Below, piece by piece: positions 1 to 8,252 of a DNA stretch of 64,000 bases. Position 1 is the stretch's first letter. Every line of letters begins with the position of its first letter. The translations under genes and the position numbers were made by a program. The notes beneath the pieces were generated by a model. That model saw nothing but the letters and a program-made list of their open reading frames with translations, was not told the DNA's origin and made no database searches. Source of the DNA: QHXQ01 sp036389395 (GTDB lineage Bacteria; Acidobacteriota; Blastocatellia; Pyrinomonadales; Pyrinomonadaceae); assembly GCA_036389395.1 (NCBI GenBank), contig DASVPY010000098.1, positions 88,022 to 152,021 of the forward strand, given 5' to 3'.

Positions 1-1753
1 CCACCTCGCGCGTGATCGTCGCCGTGCATTCGGCGACCACGCGCGCGACGCGCTCGCGCTCGGCGCGCTCGTCCGTCGGCGTCTGCCCGTTGCCGTTCGC
101 GCGCGCGGCGACGTGGCGGGCGATGCGCTCGGCGGAGAGTTGGATCGGCGTGAGCGGGTTCTTGATCTCGTGCGCCATGCGGCGCGCGACCTCGCTCCAC
201 GCGGCGGCGCGCTGCGCGGCCAGCAGTTCCGACAAGTCTTCGATCACGATGACGACGCCGCGCGGCGCGGACGCGGGTTGGCCCAGCGCGGTCGCCGTCA
301 GCGCGACGGGCAGACCCGCGCCTTCGGGGCTGACGGCGCGCGCCAACTCCATCTGCCAGGCGGCGCGGCCCGTGCGGCGCGCGCGCAGCAGCACGCGCTC
401 AAGGATGATGCGATCTTCGGGCGTCGTGATCTCGCCGAGCGGCGTGCCCGGCGTCGGCGCGGCCGCGAGTCGCAGCATGAGGAGCGCGGCCGCGTTGATC
501 GTCGTCACGCGGTTCTGCTCGTCGAGCGAGACGACGCCGGTCGAGAGCGACTCAAGGACGGTCTCGATGTAGTTGCGCCGCTCGGCGAGCGCGAGGTTCT
601 TGTCGCGCAACTCGGTCGCGCCCGCCTCGATGCGCGCGCGGTTCTCGGCGAGCTGCGCGGTCATCTGGTTGAAGGAGGCGGCGAGCAGCGCCAGTTCGTC
701 CTCGGCCGGCGCGGTGACGCGGTGCGCGAGGTTGCCGCGCGCCACCTCGTCCGACGCCTCGGCGAGCGCGCGGATGGGCGTGGCGAAGCCGCGCGCCAGG
801 TGAATCGCCGCCCACGTGACGGCGAACAGGAGCAGCAGCGTCAACAGCCCCAAGGTCGTCAGCCCCAACATGCGTATGCGGCGCTGACCGCGGCGCAACT
901 CCTCGAAACGTTCCGCGCCGGAGACGATGTTGTCGAGCCGCGGGTTGGTCTGGCTCGCGCGCACGGCGACCAGCATGCGGCCGTCGGCGAGCGGCGCGGC
1001 GTCGGCGATGAGGCCGGCGGCGGTGAGCAGCGGCAGGCGCGTCTGCGCGTCGCTCTGCGCGCGCCAGTTGGCGGTCTTGAGCGCGGCGACCAGTTCCTTG
1101 CTCTCGTAAAATGTCGTGCCCTCGCGCCAGTGAAAATCCACGTCGCCGAGACCGTCCGCGCCGCCCGTGCCGAGCGCGGCGAAGTTGCCTTCGGCGAGCA
1201 GGCGGGGCCAGTCGGGCGTCTCGCCGCGCGCGAGTTGGAGGTCGAGCGCGCGGGCGGTCAACTGCGTCGCCTCGCGCAAGCCTTGCGTCCGCTGTTGCAG
1301 GTCTTCGGCGCGGGCGAGCTTGGCCTCGCGCACCACGTCTTCGGGCAGTCGCCCGAACATCTTTTCGAGCGTGCGGTTGAAGAAGAAGTAGGAGAAGACC
1401 GCCATCGCCGTGATGGGCAGCAGGCTGACGGTGATGAAGTAGACGACGAGCCGCGTCTTGATCTTCGAGCCGAGCACGCGCGCGCGCCGCTCGCGGCGCA
1501 GCTTCAGCAGGTTGCGGACGAAGATGAAGGCGAAGACGACGAAGGCGACGAAGTTGAGCGACGAGAGTGCGTAGAGGATGAGCGTGTCGCTCGCCGTGTC
1601 GGGCGTGACGAACTCCCACAGCCCGAAGACCTGCTGGGCCAGCAGCACGCACAGGAGCGCCAGCACCAGCCCGCCGAGCAGCCACGGCGCGCCGCGCCGC
1701 CGCGCCTGCGGCTCAAGCTTGCTCTCGTCGTGTGGCGTCGTGTCGTCGCTCAT
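1..1753 (-). CDS. NtrY-like membrane sensor histidine kinase, truncated by window edge
   Basis: The gene reads leftwards from an ATG at 1753 and runs off the window, leaving 584 residues. Hydrophobic segments lie near residues 24-40, 58-80 and 102-125, followed by a long presumably periplasmic region and a fourth segment near 301-320. A HAMP region comes next, then a PAS-like domain from about residue 394. The HisKA phospho-acceptor motif MAHEIKNPLTPIQL carries the predicted phosphorylated histidine at residue 528. This architecture and the wording of the H-box are typical of NtrY-type kinases, which pass phosphate to an NtrX-type regulator. The ATP-binding domain and any partner regulator would lie beyond position 1. 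The signal sensed cannot be told from the sequence. Confidence 0.93.
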   Translation of the reverse strand, partial: MSDDTTPHDESKLEPQARRRGAPWLLGGLVLALLCVLLAQQVFGLWEFVTPDTASDTLILYALSSLNFVAFVVFAFIFVRNLLKLRRERRARVLGSKIKTRLVVYFITVSLLPITAMAVFSYFFFNRTLEKMFGRLPEDVVREAKLARAEDLQQRTQGLREATQLTARALDLQLARGETPDWPRLLAEGNFAALGTGGADGLGDVDFHWREGTTFYESKELVAALKTANWRAQSDAQTRLPLLTAAGLIADAAPLADGRMLVAVRASQTNPRLDNIVSGAERFEELRRGQRRIRMLGLTTLGLLTLLLLFAVTWAAIHLARGFATPIRALAEASDEVARGNLAHRVTAPAEDELALLAASFNQMTAQLAENRARIEAGATELRDKNLALAERRNYIETVLESLSTGVVSLDEQNRVTTINAAALLMLRLAAAPTPGTPLGEITTPEDRIILERVLLRARRTGRAAWQMELARAVSPEGAGLPVALTATALGQPASAPRGVVIVIEDLSELLAAQRAAAWSEVARRMAHEIKNPLTPIQLSAERIARHVAARANGNGQTPTDERAERERVARVVAECTATITREV

Positions 1754-1810
1754 AACGTGGGCGAGAGAGTTTACCACGCACGCGCGCCGCCGCACACGCA
1801 CGAGGATTTA

Positions 1811-1908
1811 TCTCTGTGCCCCCTCTGTGTCCTCTGTGTCTCTGTGGTGAATTAAGAGTCGGCGGCATTAACCACAGAGACACAGAGGACACAGAGGGGG
1901 CACGGAGG
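1811..1908. repeat. CACAGAG-family palindromic intergenic repeat, copy 1
   Basis: Two arms made of CTCTGTG words (1811-1855) and CACAGAG words (1866-1908) are near-perfect reverse complements around a short spacer. It is the first of seven copies of a palindrome of about 100 bp in this window. It lies between the divergent kinase and CPBP genes. Confidence 0.9.
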
Positions 1909-1989
1909 GTCAGTCACACTCACGCCGCCCCGCGGGACGCGGCCGGTGCGTTTCGGCTACAATCACCGCCGGCCCGCGACGTTGACGCT

Positions 1990-2976
1990 ATGACGCTACT
2001 CGACATCTTTCTCAACCGGCGCGACCGGCTGCGCGCCGGCTGGCGCTTCCTGATTTTCGCCGCGCTCTACGCCGCGGCCGCTTCCGCCATCGCCGTCGCC
2101 GTCGTCGCGCTCGTCGCGTTGGCGACGCACGAGACGACCGCAGGGGCCTTGCGCCGCCTGTCGGGCTGGCCGGGCCTCGTCTTGCAGTTCGTGCTGCTGT
2201 TCGGCCCGGCCGTGCTGCTCGGCTGGGGCTGCGGGCGCGTGCTCGACGGCGTGCCGTGGCGCGCGCAAGGCTGGGCGGTGCATCGCGGCTGGGTGCGCGA
2301 CTTGCTCCTCGGCACGCTCCTCGGCGCGGCCGCGCTCACGCTCGCGGCGCTCGTCGCAACGGCCGCGGGCGGCTTCCACTTCGGCGTGGGCGCGCCGGGC
2401 CTGACGCGCGACTTCGCCAAGACGTTCGTCGGCGCGGCGGGCGTCTACGTCCTGCTCGCGGCGGGCGAAGAGGCCCTGTTCCGCGGCTACCCTTTGCAGA
2501 CGCTCCTGCGCTCGTGGCCCGTCCTGCTGGCGGTCGTGCCCTCGTCGGTGCTGTTCGCCTACGCGCACCTGACGAACCCGAACCTGCCGGGCGGCTACCT
2601 GCGCGCCGTCATGTTCACGAACACGGCGCTCGCGGGCGTCTGGCTCGCGGTCGGGTTCTGGCGCACGCGCAGCATGTGGCTGCCGCTGGGCTTGCACTGG
2701 GGTTGGAACTGGACGATGGGATCGCTCCTGGGTCTGCCCGTGAGCGGCATCACGAGTCTGACGCGCGCGCCGCTGCTGCGCGCGACCGACAGAGGCCCGG
2801 CGTGGCTGACGGGCGGCGCGTACGGTCTCGAAGGCGGGCTGGCTTGCACCGCCGCGCTCGTCGCCGCCATCATCTTCGTCTGGCGCACGCGCCTGTTCCG
2901 GCCCGCCGCAGAGCTGCGCCGCTACACCGACGGCGAGCAGCCCGCGGCGACCCCGGTTGCGAGTTTCGCTGATTGA
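1990..2976 (+). CDS. CPBP family intramembrane metalloprotease
   Basis: A 328-residue polytopic membrane protein. The ATG at 1990 is preferred because upstream in-frame codons fall in the palindromic repeat. The CPBP (CAAX protease/bacteriocin-processing, ABI) signature is clear: EEALFRG with Glu160, Glu161 and Arg165, then the AYAHLTN histidine motif near residue 192 and the HWGWN motif near 236, which supply the metal-binding residues. Family members are Rce1-like intramembrane proteases, but the bacterial substrates are mostly unknown. It is followed by the GDT1-like gene on the same strand, with only a small hairpin between them. Confidence 0.9.
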   Translation: MTLLDIFLNRRDRLRAGWRFLIFAALYAAAASAIAVAVVALVALATHETTAGALRRLSGWPGLVLQFVLLFGPAVLLGWGCGRVLDGVPWRAQGWAVHRGWVRDLLLGTLLGAAALTLAALVATAAGGFHFGVGAPGLTRDFAKTFVGAAGVYVLLAAGEEALFRGYPLQTLLRSWPVLLAVVPSSVLFAYAHLTNPNLPGGYLRAVMFTNTALAGVWLAVGFWRTRSMWLPLGLHWGWNWTMGSLLGLPVSGITSLTRAPLLRATDRGPAWLTGGAYGLEGGLACTAALVAAIIFVWRTRLFRPAAELRRYTDGEQPAATPVASFAD

Positions 2977-2983
2977 AAACCTT

Positions 2984-3007
2984 TGCGGGCCGCGAAGGGC
3001 CGCAAAG
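2984..3007. repeat. GC-rich hairpin between CPBP and GDT1 genes
   Basis: CTTTGCGGGCC and GGGCCGCAAAG form an 11-bp stem with a short loop. The same word pair recurs at 21300-21390. It has no T-tract, so it is a structured intergenic repeat rather than a clear terminator. Confidence 0.7.
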
Positions 3008-3022
3008 AAAGCGACAACTATC

Positions 3023-3619
3023 GTGCAGGCAATAATCCCAATTCTGTTCGCCACCTACGGCGCGGTCTTTTTGGCCGAAGTGGCCGGCGACAAGCTGCTG
3101 TACACGACCGGCGTGCTGGCGACGCGCTACCGCACCGCGCCCGTCATGCTCGGCATGGCCTTGGCCTTCATGCTGAAGATGGGCGTGGCGGTGCTGGTCG
3201 GCCAGGCCATCGGCACGCTGCCGCCGCTGCTGGTCGCGGGTCTCGCCGCGGCGAGTTTCCTCGGCGTGGCCTACGCGGTCTGGCGCAAGCCCGCCGAGAC
3301 CGGCGCGACGAAAGCGCCGCACGGCACGTCGCGGGCGGCGCTCGTCTCCTTCGCCACGATCTTTTTCTCGGAGTGGGGCGACGTGGGTCAGATCACGGCG
3401 GCGACGCTGGCGGCGCGCTACGGGCTGCCGCTCGTGGTCTGGGCGGGCGCGGTCGGCGCGATGATCACGAAGGGCGTGCTGGCGGCGTCGGTCGGCGCGG
3501 GGCTGCGGCGCTGGATTCAGCGGCGCGTCTCGCCGCGCGTCGTCCGCTACTGCGGCGTCGGGCTGCTGCTCCTGCTCGGCGTGCTCTCCGTCGTCGAGAT
3601 ACTGACGGAACGCCACTGA
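3023..3619 (+). CDS. TMEM165/GDT1 (UPF0016) family cation transporter
   Basis: A protein of 198 residues from a GTG at 3023. An upstream ATG at 2957 would overlap the CPBP gene and read through the hairpin, so it is less likely. Both halves carry the diagnostic acidic motif of the family: EVAGDK in the first and EWGDVGQ in the second, each within a hydrophobic hairpin, giving the expected internal two-fold repeat. GDT1 proteins are membrane Mn2+/Ca2+ exporters or exchangers; the ion here is inferred from the family only. It is followed 17 bp later by an MFS gene, probably in one transcript. Confidence 0.88.
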   Translation: MQAIIPILFATYGAVFLAEVAGDKLLYTTGVLATRYRTAPVMLGMALAFMLKMGVAVLVGQAIGTLPPLLVAGLAAASFLGVAYAVWRKPAETGATKAPHGTSRAALVSFATIFFSEWGDVGQITAATLAARYGLPLVVWAGAVGAMITKGVLAASVGAGLRRWIQRRVSPRVVRYCGVGLLLLLGVLSVVEILTERH

Positions 3620-3636
3620 CGCGCGCGAGACATGGG

Positions 3637-4827
3637 ATGTCAACGACGAGTTTGAAGGTCTCCAAGCAGGCGCATTCGGCCGCCATCAAGTTCATCGTCT
3701 GCTTCGGCTTCGTCAGCCTGTGCGCGGACATGACCTACGAGGGCGCGCACAGCATCATCGGCCCGTTCCTCAAAGACCTCGGCGCGAGCGCCGCGCAGGT
3801 CGGCCTCATCGCCGGCCTCGGCGAGATGCTGGCGGCGAGCCTGCGCCTGTTCTCGGGCCGACTCGCCGACCGCACGCGCGCCTACTGGACGATCACCACG
3901 CTGGGCTACGTCCTGAACCTGCTCGTCGTGCCGACGCTCGCGCTCGTGGGCAGTTGGCAGGCGGCGGCGCTGCTCGTCATAGTCGAGCGCACGGGCAAGA
4001 GCCTGCGCGGGCCTGCGCGCGACGTGCTGCTGACGGAGGCGACCGACGTGGTCGGGCACGGCTGGGGCTTCGGCGTCCACGCGGCGTTCGACCAGGTGGG
4101 CGCGGTCGCGGGGCCTTTGCTGATGGCGGCGTCGGTGGCGCGCACGCAGCATTTCGGGCCGGCCTTCTGGTGGCTCGCGCCGCCCGCCGCGGGTGCGTTC
4201 GTCGCGCTGATCGTGGCGCGCGCCTTCCGCCCGCAGCGCCCGCCAGAGCCGCCGCCGCAAGTCGCGCAGGTCATCCCGCGCGTCTTCTGGTTCTACGTCA
4301 TGGCGGCGGGTCTGCTCGCGCTCGGCTTCGTGGACTTCCCTCTGCTCGCGTACCACCTGGAGAAGCAACGCCTGGCCGCGCCCGCCGCCATCCCGCTGCT
4401 CTACGCGGGCGCGATGGGCGTGACGGGGCTGACGGCTTTGATCTTCGGCCGGTTGTTCGACCGCTACGGGATACAGGTGTTGACGTTCGGCGTGCTGGTG
4501 TCGCTGCTGGCGCTGCCGCTGGGCTTCTTAGGCGGGGCGCGGGGCGTGGTGGCGGGCGTGGCGTGCTGGGCGACGGGCTTGGGCGCGCAGGACGCGACGC
4601 TGCGCTCAGGCATCGCGCAGGTCGTCTCGATGAAGAAGCGGGGCAGCGCGTTCGGCTCGTTCAACGCGGTCTACGGCGTCATGTGGTTCTTGGGCAGCGT
4701 CGCCATGGGGCTGCTGTACGATCACTCGTTGGTGTTGCTGGTCGCCTTCGGCGTCGCCGCGCAACTCGCCGCCGCCTTCATGTTCCTCTGGCTGCGCGGC
4801 CCGCTCCGGGCCGCCATCGCGCGTTGA
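3637..4827 (+). CDS. MFS transporter
   Basis: A 396-residue protein with about twelve hydrophobic segments and an MFS loop 2-3 pattern (GRLADRTRAYW). The ATG at 3637 (MSTTSLKVSK) gives a short cytoplasmic N-terminus before the first membrane segment. A second ATG at 3632 is out of frame. It follows the GDT1-like gene by 17 bp. The substrate is not evident. The glycine-rich motif and the conserved arginine after the first helices fit a drug or metabolite exporter of the general MFS_1 type. Confidence 0.88.
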   Translation: MSTTSLKVSKQAHSAAIKFIVCFGFVSLCADMTYEGAHSIIGPFLKDLGASAAQVGLIAGLGEMLAASLRLFSGRLADRTRAYWTITTLGYVLNLLVVPTLALVGSWQAAALLVIVERTGKSLRGPARDVLLTEATDVVGHGWGFGVHAAFDQVGAVAGPLLMAASVARTQHFGPAFWWLAPPAAGAFVALIVARAFRPQRPPEPPPQVAQVIPRVFWFYVMAAGLLALGFVDFPLLAYHLEKQRLAAPAAIPLLYAGAMGVTGLTALIFGRLFDRYGIQVLTFGVLVSLLALPLGFLGGARGVVAGVACWATGLGAQDATLRSGIAQVVSMKKRGSAFGSFNAVYGVMWFLGSVAMGLLYDHSLVLLVAFGVAAQLAAAFMFLWLRGPLRAAIAR

Positions 4828-4872
4828 GGGCGCAGCGAGTGCGGCGGTGACTGACTGTGGCGGGCGATACAG

Positions 4873-4955
4873 ATCAACACAGAGGGCACAGAGTAGGCAC
4901 GGAGGACACAGTTCTTACTGTGTCCTCCGTGGCCCTCGGCACCTCCGTGTTTACA
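4873..4955. repeat. CACAGAG-family palindromic repeat, copy 2
   Basis: A diverged copy of the palindrome. The ACACAGAGGGCACAGAG arm and its complementary CTCCGTG arm flank a central ACAGTTCTTACTGT dyad. It lies just after the MFS gene and could act as a 3'-end hairpin. Confidence 0.85.
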
Positions 4956-5002
4956 CCGGCCGCGCGCCTGAGCCGGCGCAGTCGTGGCCGGGCATAATTT
5001 CA

Positions 5003-5031
5003 TTGACACGCCTCGGTAACAGGAATATGCT
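5003..5031 (+). promoter_or_regulatory. Predicted sigma-70 promoter with a long leader
   Basis: TTGACA at 5003-5008 and TATGCT at 5026-5031 are separated by exactly 17 bp. The next start codon is at 5393, so a transcript would have a leader of about 355 nt. This stretch (4956-5392) shows no convincing gene. It has a perfect 11-bp hairpin at 5126-5151 and a strong AAAGGAGGTG ribosome-binding-like site near 5294. Confidence 0.6.
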
Positions 5032-5125
5032 TGCGGCGTTCCATGTCCAGTGAGAGTCCCGGCAGGCTCCCTTCTCGGTCACGAGAACCTTACGCTCATT
5101 TCTCAATTTAATTCTCGCAACTCGA

Positions 5126-5151
5126 CGGCCGGTAAGCGTCCTTACCGGCCG
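5126..5151 (+). other. Perfect 11-bp hairpin in the leader upstream of 5393
   Basis: CGGCCGGTAAG, loop CGTC, then CTTACCGGCCG. It lies about 90 nt after the predicted transcription start. Without a U-tract it is not a simple terminator. Confidence 0.6.
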
Positions 5152-5392
5152 GCAGGCGTTGTTCATAGCAGGCGTTGCCGCCAGGCGGCCGCGCGCAGGA
5201 ATGGCAAACCTTTAGTAACTGAACAATCGAAGACTCAGCGCGACCGTCCACCTGAGAACAGTGTCGGAATAGTTTTAGGGACATCTGAGCAAAGGAGGTG
5301 CGGGCAGCATTGTTTCAGGATTCGCCCCCGCGTTCGACCCCCGTCGGCAGGTGCGCCTCATCCGAAAACTGATGTTGTCGTAACACGGAGTC

Positions 5393-6379
5393 ATGGGCGA
5401 TCATCACTTCCTGATCCGGTATTCGTTCACCGGCGTCGTCCTGTTGTTGTTCGCGTTGGCCGGTTTATGGATCGTGAACGGGAACGCGGCGGTGCAGGTG
5501 CTGGCGTTCCTCTTCACCGGCAGCGTGGCCATGGGGCCGGCGCTCATCTCCGCGCTCGCGACCATCCCGATCATCGGCGTCACGGTGCACGGCCTCTGCC
5601 TCCTGTACGCCTACGACATGCGCGGACACTCCTTCCCGGACACGGCCCGCAAGGTGGTGGCCGAGTACGTGCGCCGGCAGGCCATGGCCGAGTGCTTAAC
5701 AACCGAACATCTCAGGTACGTTACGAATGTCATGGGGCAGAAAAACTTTTATTCGTCGCTGGCGGAATTCTCCACGATCATAACGAGTGAGATAAGAGAT
5801 TTCTGGCAGACGAATCTGCGCGGCCCCTTCCGTCGCCTGAGCGGCCCCTTCCGTCGCCGCGGGTCGCGCCCGGCAGGAGCCGAAGCAGAAGCTTCCGGCC
5901 GGGCGGACGCGAAAGAGCCGAGGCCCGTGCCCGACGATTCGCTCTTCGTGCTGCTCTACCACTGCACCGCGCCCCCGCACCTCATCGAGTGGGCGAGGCG
6001 TAGGCGCGACTACCACTACCTGGGACTGAACTGGACGATAGCGTCGCTGCTCGGGATGTTCGTGGGCCTGAACTGCGCGTGGCTGTGGGCGGGCGAGCTA
6101 CGTTACGCCGGCCACTGGAAGGCGTTCGGCGTCGCGCTCCTGCTCACCTTCTGGCTCGTCTGGATGGCGGGTGCGTTTTGGCTCTCACTACAGATGAAGC
6201 AGGACGTTGATTCGATGGAACTGGTCTGGGCCTGCATTACGTGTTCCGCGTCCGAGCCTAAGTTCAAGAGCAACTTCCTCTCGACGCTGGCGCTGGATCA
6301 GCAGCATGACTTTCAAGACCTGGTCGTGCCGCTGCGGAACTTACTGAACAGCTTAGACCGGCAGGGCGGGGCTTCTTAG
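5393..6379 (+). CDS. Unknown integral membrane protein
   Basis: Not recognised. A 328-residue protein with two N-terminal hydrophobic segments (about residues 8-28 and 34-65), a soluble middle part, and a second hydrophobic pair (about 214-240 and 248-270), so probably four membrane passes. The middle contains a short direct duplication, GPFRRLSGPFRRR (5820-5858), inside a basic, low-complexity linker. A predicted promoter 390 bp upstream suggests a long, structured leader. It converges with citrate synthase, with a shared terminator between them. Confidence 0.75.
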   Translation: MGDHHFLIRYSFTGVVLLLFALAGLWIVNGNAAVQVLAFLFTGSVAMGPALISALATIPIIGVTVHGLCLLYAYDMRGHSFPDTARKVVAEYVRRQAMAECLTTEHLRYVTNVMGQKNFYSSLAEFSTIITSEIRDFWQTNLRGPFRRLSGPFRRRGSRPAGAEAEASGRADAKEPRPVPDDSLFVLLYHCTAPPHLIEWARRRRDYHYLGLNWTIASLLGMFVGLNCAWLWAGELRYAGHWKAFGVALLLTFWLVWMAGAFWLSLQMKQDVDSMELVWACITCSASEPKFKSNFLSTLALDQQHDFQDLVVPLRNLLNSLDRQGGAS

Positions 6380-6436
6380 AAGTTAAGGCACGGCCGGCTC
6401 CCTACGCGGGCGGGCGTCGAGGCGGCGCGGCGTCGT

Positions 6437-6466
6437 AAGGGGCCGAGCCTGATGCCCGCCCCTTTT
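6437..6466. terminator. Bidirectional terminator between the membrane protein and gltA
   Basis: AAGGGGC and GCCCCTT form a stem around a loop of about 14 nt, followed by TTCTC on the plus strand. It sits between two convergent genes. Confidence 0.55.
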
Positions 6467-6473
6467 CTCGCCG

Positions 6474-7649
6474 TCAAGTCCTCTGATCAATCGGCACGTA
6501 CTTGAGGCCGCGCGGGCCTGTGTATTCGGCGCGCGGGCGGATGAGTTTGTTGTTGGCGTACTGTTCGAGGATGTGCCCCGTCCAGCCGGAGATGCGGCTG
6601 ACGGCGAAGATGGGCGTGTAGAGGTCGAGCGCGATGCCCATCATGTAGTAGGTCGAGGCCGAGTAGAAGTCCACGTTCGCGTACATGCCCTTCGCCTGGT
6701 GCATCAACTCCTCGACGCGGCGCGAGATGTCGTGCCACTTCGGCTCGCCCTTGCGCTCGCCCATCTCCTGCGAGAACTGGCGCAGGTGCGTCGCGCGCGG
6801 GTCGGCCGTCTTGTAGACCGCGTGCCCGATGCCCATGATCTTGCGCCTCTCGGCGAGCGCCCGCCGGACGTACTCTTCGGCCCCTTCGACCGAGCCGATC
6901 TCCAAGAGCATCCGCATCACGTTCGTGTTCGCGCCGCCGTGCAGCGGCCCGGCGAGCGCGCCGAGCGCGGCCGTCACGGCGTTGTACATGTCTGCGAGCG
7001 TGCCGGCGACGACGCGCGCCGTGAACGTCGAGGCGTTCAACTCGTGATCGGCGTGCAGGATCAGGCACACGTCGAAGATGCGCGCCTCGCGCTCGGCGGG
7101 CAACTCGCTCTTGAGCATGTAGAGGAAGTTCGCGGCGATGTTCAGGTCGGGGCGCGGCGTGATCAACTCCTGCCCGTTGCGCAGGCGATCAATGGCGGCG
7201 ACGATGACGGGGAACTGCGCGGTCAGCCGCGTGGCCGTGCGCAGCGCGCCCGCGCGCGAGGTGTCGCGCGCCTGCGGGTCGAAGGCGGCGAGCGCCGAGA
7301 CGGTCGTGCGCAGCACGTCCATCGGCTCCGTGCCTTCGGGGAAGCCGCGCATCAGGTCGAAGATTTTGGCCGGGACTTCGTAGCTCGCGGCGAGCGCGGC
7401 GCGCAACTCGTCCAACTCCGCCTGGCGCGGCAGACGCCCGTGCCAGAGCAGGAAGACGACCTCCTCGAAGGTCGAGTGCGCGGCCAGGTCGTGGATGTCG
7501 TAGCCCTGGTAGATCAGCTCGCCGCGCTCGCCGTTCACGTCGCCGATGGAACTGCTGGCGGCCACGACGCCGCGCAGACCGGCCCCGCCCGCGGCGGCCG
7601 GGGCGCTCGCGCCCTTCGCAGCCCCCCCGCCTTCTTTCCCGTCGTCCAT
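6474..7649 (-). CDS. gltA: Citrate synthase
   Basis: Condenses oxaloacetate with acetyl-CoA at the entry to the TCA cycle, in the cytoplasm. The protein is 391 residues from the ATG at 7649, which has AAGGACA just upstream. An upstream in-frame start at 7709 falls in the promoter. Motifs match the short dimeric (type I) citrate synthases: LHADHELNASTF, GPLHGGAN with the active-site histidine, and SGWTGHILEQ. The Ala/Gly-rich first 25 residues are an unstructured extension. Methylcitrate synthase activity cannot be excluded, since the two are hard to tell apart by motifs. Confidence 0.95.
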   Translation of the reverse strand: MDDGKEGGGAAKGASAPAAAGGAGLRGVVAASSSIGDVNGERGELIYQGYDIHDLAAHSTFEEVVFLLWHGRLPRQAELDELRAALAASYEVPAKIFDLMRGFPEGTEPMDVLRTTVSALAAFDPQARDTSRAGALRTATRLTAQFPVIVAAIDRLRNGQELITPRPDLNIAANFLYMLKSELPAEREARIFDVCLILHADHELNASTFTARVVAGTLADMYNAVTAALGALAGPLHGGANTNVMRMLLEIGSVEGAEEYVRRALAERRKIMGIGHAVYKTADPRATHLRQFSQEMGERKGEPKWHDISRRVEELMHQAKGMYANVDFYSASTYYMMGIALDLYTPIFAVSRISGWTGHILEQYANNKLIRPRAEYTGPRGLKYVPIDQRT

Positions 7650-7680
7650 GCTTTTGTCCTTAAACTGGTGTGCTGCAACG

Positions 7681-7709
7681 AAGATAGCAAAGCAGTCAGG
7701 GCGTGACAA
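7681..7709 (-). promoter_or_regulatory. Predicted sigma-70 promoter of gltA
   Basis: On the minus strand, TTGTCA (7709-7704) and TATCTT (7686-7681) are spaced by 17 bp. The predicted start of transcription is about 25 nt before the gltA ATG. Confidence 0.6.
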
Positions 7710-7798
7710 GTGAGTAGTCGCACGGGGCGGGCGTTAACGGCCTGAGCGGCAACTTCGACGCCGCGCCCGGCGCAACCGGACTGCAACCAAAAAGTAAT

Positions 7799-7827
7799 TT
7801 GACACCCTCCGGGCGCGGGTGTACTGT
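7799..7827 (+). promoter_or_regulatory. Predicted sigma-70 promoter with a long leader
   Basis: TTGACA at 7799-7804 and TACTGT at 7822-7827 are separated by 17 bp. The next gene starts at 8253, implying a leader of about 420 nt. Apart from the hairpin at 8103-8138 I see no gene or known RNA motif in 7710-8252. Confidence 0.55.
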
Positions 7828-8102
7828 GCGCTCGTCACCCCCCGATAACAAGAGCTTAACACTCTCTTGCCTCCTCGCTCCGGTGTCGAAGCACGAGTCC
7901 CCACTCTGCCATCGAAAGACCGGTTTAGGCCGCGACTCGTCTCCCGTCCCGACGCCACGAAAGGCCCCGATTCTGACATCGGCAGATCAAGTCTATGCCG
8001 CCCGGCACAGCCACCGACGAAGCGCGTGGTGCTGTCTGCACGCGCTCACGCGGGGCGGCGGGCGGTATCACAACGGTTCTCTGCGACGCAGGCCCAACGA
8101 GT

Positions 8103-8138
8103 GAGTCCCGAAGTTACCGGCAAGTAACTTCGGGACTC
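8103..8138 (+). other. Perfect 15-bp hairpin in the leader of the secreted protein gene
   Basis: GAGTCCCGAAGTTAC, loop CGGCAA, then GTAACTTCGGGACTC. There is no T-tract after it. It lies 115 bp before the start codon at 8253 and could be an attenuator, a processing site or a protein-binding dyad. Confidence 0.65.
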
Positions 8139-8252
8139 GCGTGACAACACATTCTCCACCGCGTCTTAACGCGGCGTAGATGCATCGCCTCAACAGCACG
8201 CATCATAGCGCGTGAGCAAGCGGTGGCTCAACTTCGGAAAGGAGCTACTTCC

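Noticed and set aside
113..1855. A 580-residue open frame on the plus strand over the sensor kinase
   Set aside because: The translation is compositionally biased (Arg/Ala/Gly) and has no motif. The minus strand encodes a recognisable NtrY-like kinase with HAMP and H-box.
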